Assembly: GCA_903865745.1 (NCBI GenBank)
Contig: CAIPKV010000042.1
Coordinates: forward strand, 1-33,766
Source of the DNA: an uncultured Verrucomicrobia subdivision 3 bacterium
GTDB taxonomy: Bacteria; Verrucomicrobiota; Verrucomicrobiia; Limisphaerales; UBA11358
DNA: 33,766 nt
Reading direction: 5' to 3'
The position numbers and the translations under genes were made by a program. Shown here piece by piece: positions 30,438 to 33,766 of this stretch. The notes beneath the pieces were generated by a model, which saw only the letters and a list, made by a program, of their open reading frames with translations, made no database searches and had not been told where the DNA came from. Position 1 is the first letter of the stretch. Every line of letters begins with the position of its first letter.

Positions 30438-33158
30438 ATGAAATCAGGATATCGAAATGCGGCGACGTTACAGAAGAATGATTCCCTTAGGAAGAAATTC
30501 GGGTTGGTGATTATTGCCCTGAGCGTCCTCGGCGCATGGGCTCAAGCGGAGGATACTCGCGTCGGTTCCTACTTCGCAAATGCGTGGAATGGCGTCACAG
30601 TGATCGCGGGAAACAAGGCAGCTTTCCTCATGCGTATCGGCTGGGTTGATAATGCCCGAAAATATCGTTCTGGTGATACCGGGTATAAATTCAACAACTA
30701 TGACGGGAAATACGCCGATAGCGATATCGGCCAATACTTTCATACCTGGGGGATGGAGTCGATGCCGATTAACCCCGACACGCGGCCGCTATTTGTCGGC
30801 CCCGCCGCTCCGGATCAATCCTATTCCCGGTTGGGATGGAAGGTTGATGCGGCGGAGGTGGTGTTGGAATGGTCCAAAGTTGGTTCGGGGTATGTTGCCC
30901 GTCTGAGTGCGGATGCCCCCGTCCGGCTTACCATAGAAATGGCGCCGTCCTGGGAAACGTTCCGTTCAGAATACACGGTGGTTGACCACGGCATTGACGG
31001 TAGAGGTGTCGTGAGCGGCGCAAAAGACGTGTCTTTTGTGCTTCGCACGGATCGCAAACCGGATTTTTCGGTTTGTCTCGACGGAGATTTAAGCGGGAAA
31101 TTCGGCGAGAAATCCCGTGCGCTTTCCCAACAGGCCGGGGACATGGTGGTTAAGCGGCACCCCAACGAAGAGACAAATGGAAACCTCGCCCTGCTGGTTT
31201 ATGATCTGCTGCCGGGCGAAGCGATTCATATTTCCGCCGGCATTGAAAACCCGGTTCCGGCGAACGAGGCCGACCGGATACTTCGGGAAGCGGAGGCGAA
31301 GTATCTGAAGAAGCGCACCTGGGCGGAAGGAGACTGGGGTGATTTTGTCAGCCCCATCGCGGAAAATCTGTCGCATACCAAGCTGTACAACTACGAGACC
31401 GGCGATATCACCTATTCGGTGAGCCGACGCTGGAGCATGGACGACGGAGTGGTGCTGTTCAACTGGGATTCCTTCTTTAATTCCGTGCTGGGAAGTCTCG
31501 AAGACCCGCAGACCGCCAAAGACACGGTGAGAGCGTTGCTGAAATCCCAGCAGCCCAGCGGTCTGCTGCCGAACTTTACCGGGCCGCATTGGGGGGTCTC
31601 AACGGGCCGAAGCCAGCTGCCGGTGATGGGACTGTGTGTTTTGAAAATGTATCAGCGATGGCCGGACCTGGATTTTCTGCGAGAGGTGTTTCCCCGGCTC
31701 GTAAAAGCCCATGATTGGTGGCTATCGGAGCGGCCGGAAGACGGTTTGCCGTATCGGGACGGGAATCGTGACGGCCTACTATCGTGCGGGGAAGAAAATG
31801 GTGAGGCCTCGCCGGCGGTCTATGAAGGACTGGATAATACGCCGCAGTGGGAGGAAACCACCCACAGTCGGACCACGCGAACTTTCCGGCACGAGCAACT
31901 GGATCTCAGCGCGGCATGGGTTGCCGATGCGCAGTTTCTGGCGATTCTCGCCGACAAACTTGGAGACACAGAAACCGCCAGAAGACTTCGGGAAGGTGGT
32001 CAGAAGATGGCGGAAGCGATCAATCGACGGTGCTGGAGCGAAGCTGAAGGGATGTACTGCAACCGATTCTGGGATCTGGAATCCATCATGCCTGCATTAC
32101 CGGTTCCTCCGGAATGCCTTTATACCGAGGACGGGAAACCGGGTCTGACAGGCGAGTATTATTCAGGAACCGATTTCAACGAACTCAAGCTTACCCGCAC
32201 GGACGATTTGGTGGACTTCATCTGGCCGGATGCTCCGGGAAAGGGAGTGCCGGCGAACAACTTTTCGGTGAGGTGGCGGGGCAAGATCAAGCCGTTGCTG
32301 GGCGGCAAATATATTTTTGGCGTGCGCGCCGGGAACGGTGCGCGCCTGTGGATAGACGATCAACTGTTGATTGATGACTGGGACGGCGCCAAGGAACCCA
32401 AGTGGGCTTCTCCCTACGGCCGGGAAAACAAGGCGGCCATCCAACCGACCGAGCTGGCTGCGGGCAGGGAATATTCCGTCCGCATCGAATACAAACATAC
32501 GACGGGTCCGGACGAGATGATTTTCCGTTGGTACCAGTGCAGCGAGGACGGAGACGGCTTGTTCTCCAAACGCATCGGAGCGTCGAACCTATATCCCCTC
32601 ATCGGAAATGTCCCGGACAAGGAAAGGGCCGAAAAGTTGGTGGAATACCTTGCGAACCCCCAAAAACTGTGGGGCAGATATGTGATTCCCACCATCAGCC
32701 GTGATGATCCGTACTTCAACCAGGACGAGTACTGGAGAGGGCGGGTTTGGGCTCCGGTGAACTATTTGGTCTATCAGGGCCTGAAGAATTACGCCCCGGA
32801 TGAAATCCGGCGTGAATATGCGAAAAAGTGCGTTGATCTGTTCATGGGGAATTGGATCGGCAACGGTGGATGCTGGGAAAACTACCATACCACCGGTCAA
32901 GGCGGAAACGACCCGCATTACACCTGGGGGGCGTTGCTGTGCCTGATCGGTCTTGAGGAAATTTGTGACGTTGAGCCGGATGGCCGCATTCGCCTGAACG
33001 GAAAAATCGACGCGAATATTTACGTCCACAATGTGCCGATTGAGGGCCGGTACTATGACGTGCGTGTTTCGCGCCAAAAGACCGAACTCCTGGAAAACGG
33101 CAAAGTCGTCATGAAAGCGGTTCATTCTGTAAACCGGCAGAAGCTGCATGAAAAATAA
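30438..33158 (+). CDS. GH63/MGH1-like glycosidase with inserted PA14 domain
   Basis: A 906-aa protein with a signal peptide ending near LSVLGAWAQAED (about residue 37). The N-terminal beta domain covers about 40-300. The (alpha/alpha)6 barrel starts with VVLFNWDSFFNSVLGSLEDP (about 336-355). The presumed acid-site region is VYEGLDNTPQWEE and the presumed base-site region GCWENYHTTGQGGNDPHYTW near the C-terminus; EYWRGRVWAPVNYLVYQGL lies between. All fit GH63/GH37-type or MGH1-like enzymes. Inside the barrel, at about residues 570-705, sits a PA14 domain (LTGEYYSGTDFNELKLTRTD, then ARLWIDDQLLIDDWDG), a sugar-binding module. Probable exo-acting alpha-glycosidase; substrate unknown. Confidence 0.88.
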   Translation: MKSGYRNAATLQKNDSLRKKFGLVIIALSVLGAWAQAEDTRVGSYFANAWNGVTVIAGNKAAFLMRIGWVDNARKYRSGDTGYKFNNYDGKYADSDIGQYFHTWGMESMPINPDTRPLFVGPAAPDQSYSRLGWKVDAAEVVLEWSKVGSGYVARLSADAPVRLTIEMAPSWETFRSEYTVVDHGIDGRGVVSGAKDVSFVLRTDRKPDFSVCLDGDLSGKFGEKSRALSQQAGDMVVKRHPNEETNGNLALLVYDLLPGEAIHISAGIENPVPANEADRILREAEAKYLKKRTWAEGDWGDFVSPIAENLSHTKLYNYETGDITYSVSRRWSMDDGVVLFNWDSFFNSVLGSLEDPQTAKDTVRALLKSQQPSGLLPNFTGPHWGVSTGRSQLPVMGLCVLKMYQRWPDLDFLREVFPRLVKAHDWWLSERPEDGLPYRDGNRDGLLSCGEENGEASPAVYEGLDNTPQWEETTHSRTTRTFRHEQLDLSAAWVADAQFLAILADKLGDTETARRLREGGQKMAEAINRRCWSEAEGMYCNRFWDLESIMPALPVPPECLYTEDGKPGLTGEYYSGTDFNELKLTRTDDLVDFIWPDAPGKGVPANNFSVRWRGKIKPLLGGKYIFGVRAGNGARLWIDDQLLIDDWDGAKEPKWASPYGRENKAAIQPTELAAGREYSVRIEYKHTTGPDEMIFRWYQCSEDGDGLFSKRIGASNLYPLIGNVPDKERAEKLVEYLANPQKLWGRYVIPTISRDDPYFNQDEYWRGRVWAPVNYLVYQGLKNYAPDEIRREYAKKCVDLFMGNWIGNGGCWENYHTTGQGGNDPHYTWGALLCLIGLEEICDVEPDGRIRLNGKIDANIYVHNVPIEGRYYDVRVSRQKTELLENGKVVMKAVHSVNRQKLHEK

Positions 33159-33250
33159 ATGTAATCAGCGGCTGCGCGACCCGGCAAACAACCTTGCACA
33201 ATCTTATTGTGAATAACCAAAAAATCCTTTGCGGCTTAAGATACGAATTT

Positions 33251-33766
33251 ATGAAAAACCTGCTGAACGGGATCGCAATTGCGAAGCTGATACCCAGAGG
33301 GTTGTCGCTGGCACTGATGCTGTTGGCTCCGGTTGTTCTGGCTGAGGACATTTCCTCCGGCGGCTGGCGGCTGGTGCTCGACCAGGAAGCCAAATGGGAG
33401 AAGGACAAGCTTTATCTGCCGGAAGAAACCGGGGACCTGAGCAAACTTCCCTATAATCCACCCACTGGGGGATGGCCAATGCTCTCGAATGATGCGGGCA
33501 TCCACGTAGATCTGCCCGCCACGGTGGAGGGATATTATTGGGAGAAGATGCTCCGCAAACCCTATCGCGACGACAGTATCAACTATGATGAGGGCATTCA
33601 CTGGGAAGGGTTCCGCATGGTTGGGGGCTACCGCGGGGTCTCGTGGTGGTACAAGACCATAGAGATCCCGGAGTTCAAGGACGGACAGCGGATATTATTA
33701 AATTTCAGGGCGGCGCGGTTTCGGGCGGAGGTCTTCCTGAATGAAAAACTGGTCGGCTACAGCTCC
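33251..33766 (+). CDS. GH2-like glycosidase, N-terminus only
   Basis: The frame opens at ATG 33251 and stays open for 172 codons to the window end. It starts with a long signal peptide (LSLALMLLAPVVLAED). Then WRLVLDQEAKWEKDKLYLPE leads to the sugar-binding jelly-roll of glycoside hydrolase family 2: YRGVSWWYKTIEIPEFKDGQ and ILLNFRAARFRAEVFLNEKL (residues about 132-165). The catalytic TIM barrel is outside the window, so beta-galactosidase, beta-glucuronidase or another specificity cannot be chosen. It follows the PA14-glycosidase gene by 92 bp on the same strand. Confidence 0.8.
   Translation, partial: MKNLLNGIAIAKLIPRGLSLALMLLAPVVLAEDISSGGWRLVLDQEAKWEKDKLYLPEETGDLSKLPYNPPTGGWPMLSNDAGIHVDLPATVEGYYWEKMLRKPYRDDSINYDEGIHWEGFRMVGGYRGVSWWYKTIEIPEFKDGQRILLNFRAARFRAEVFLNEKLVGYSS

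Overview
The window looks like a chromosomal segment of a PVC-group bacterium, most likely Verrucomicrobiota (Pedosphaera/Limisphaera-like). This is inferred from two DUF1559-type pseudopilins with the [16 protein letters not shown] leader, a GxxExxY protein, a ThuA / Tat-exported Gfo-Idh-MocA / HEAT / DUF1080 cluster, an MlaEFD system implying an outer membrane, and the scarcity of Shine-Dalgarno sites. No rRNA or marker gene here fixes the lineage.  LEFT PART (1-5963): the end of a TPR-sulfotransferase and a pseudopilin on the minus strand. Then comes a repeat-rich stretch with two toxin-antitoxin operons (VapBC-like and Phd/RelE-like). They lie between 36-bp inverted repeats (1904-1939 and 3836-3871, 35/36 matches). 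After a PilP/GspC-like secreted protein and an HU protein, a GxxExxY gene sits between related inverted repeats (5321-5350 and 5886-5915). All these repeats are built from ACRGAT words spaced 10-11 nt apart.  HOUSEKEEPING CORE (5964-20142): hisS, then about 1.1 kb without a credible protein gene that looks like a free-standing, highly structured RNA of about 860 nt with its own promoter and a 14-bp terminator, then cysK, rho and a WYL regulator. A tightly overlapped minus-strand operon follows (mlaE-mlaF-mlaD-PIN/TRAM-DUF2007-glcD-like), divergent from an L-fucose isomerase gene. A zinc-ribbon protein, a YdcF-family protein and an initiator tRNA with promoter and terminator complete the core.  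DECAYED ISLAND (20143-23051): downstream of the tRNA lie fragments of genes typical of phages or conjugative elements: a helicase piece, an HExxH fragment, a membrane protein with no clear 5' end, and a gene broken by an amber codon. One intact zinc-ribbon/GYF-like gene lies among them. No integrase or att duplication was seen.  CARBOHYDRATE CLUSTER (23052-33766): a second pseudopilin on the minus strand, then a plus-strand series of exported proteins: ThuA-like, Tat-exported Gfo/Idh/MocA oxidoreductase, HEAT protein, HEAT-DUF1080 fusion, GH63/MGH1-like glycosidase with an inserted PA14 domain, and a GH2-like glycosidase cut by the window end. Together they suggest extracytoplasmic glycoside breakdown, possibly by the 3-keto-glycoside route.
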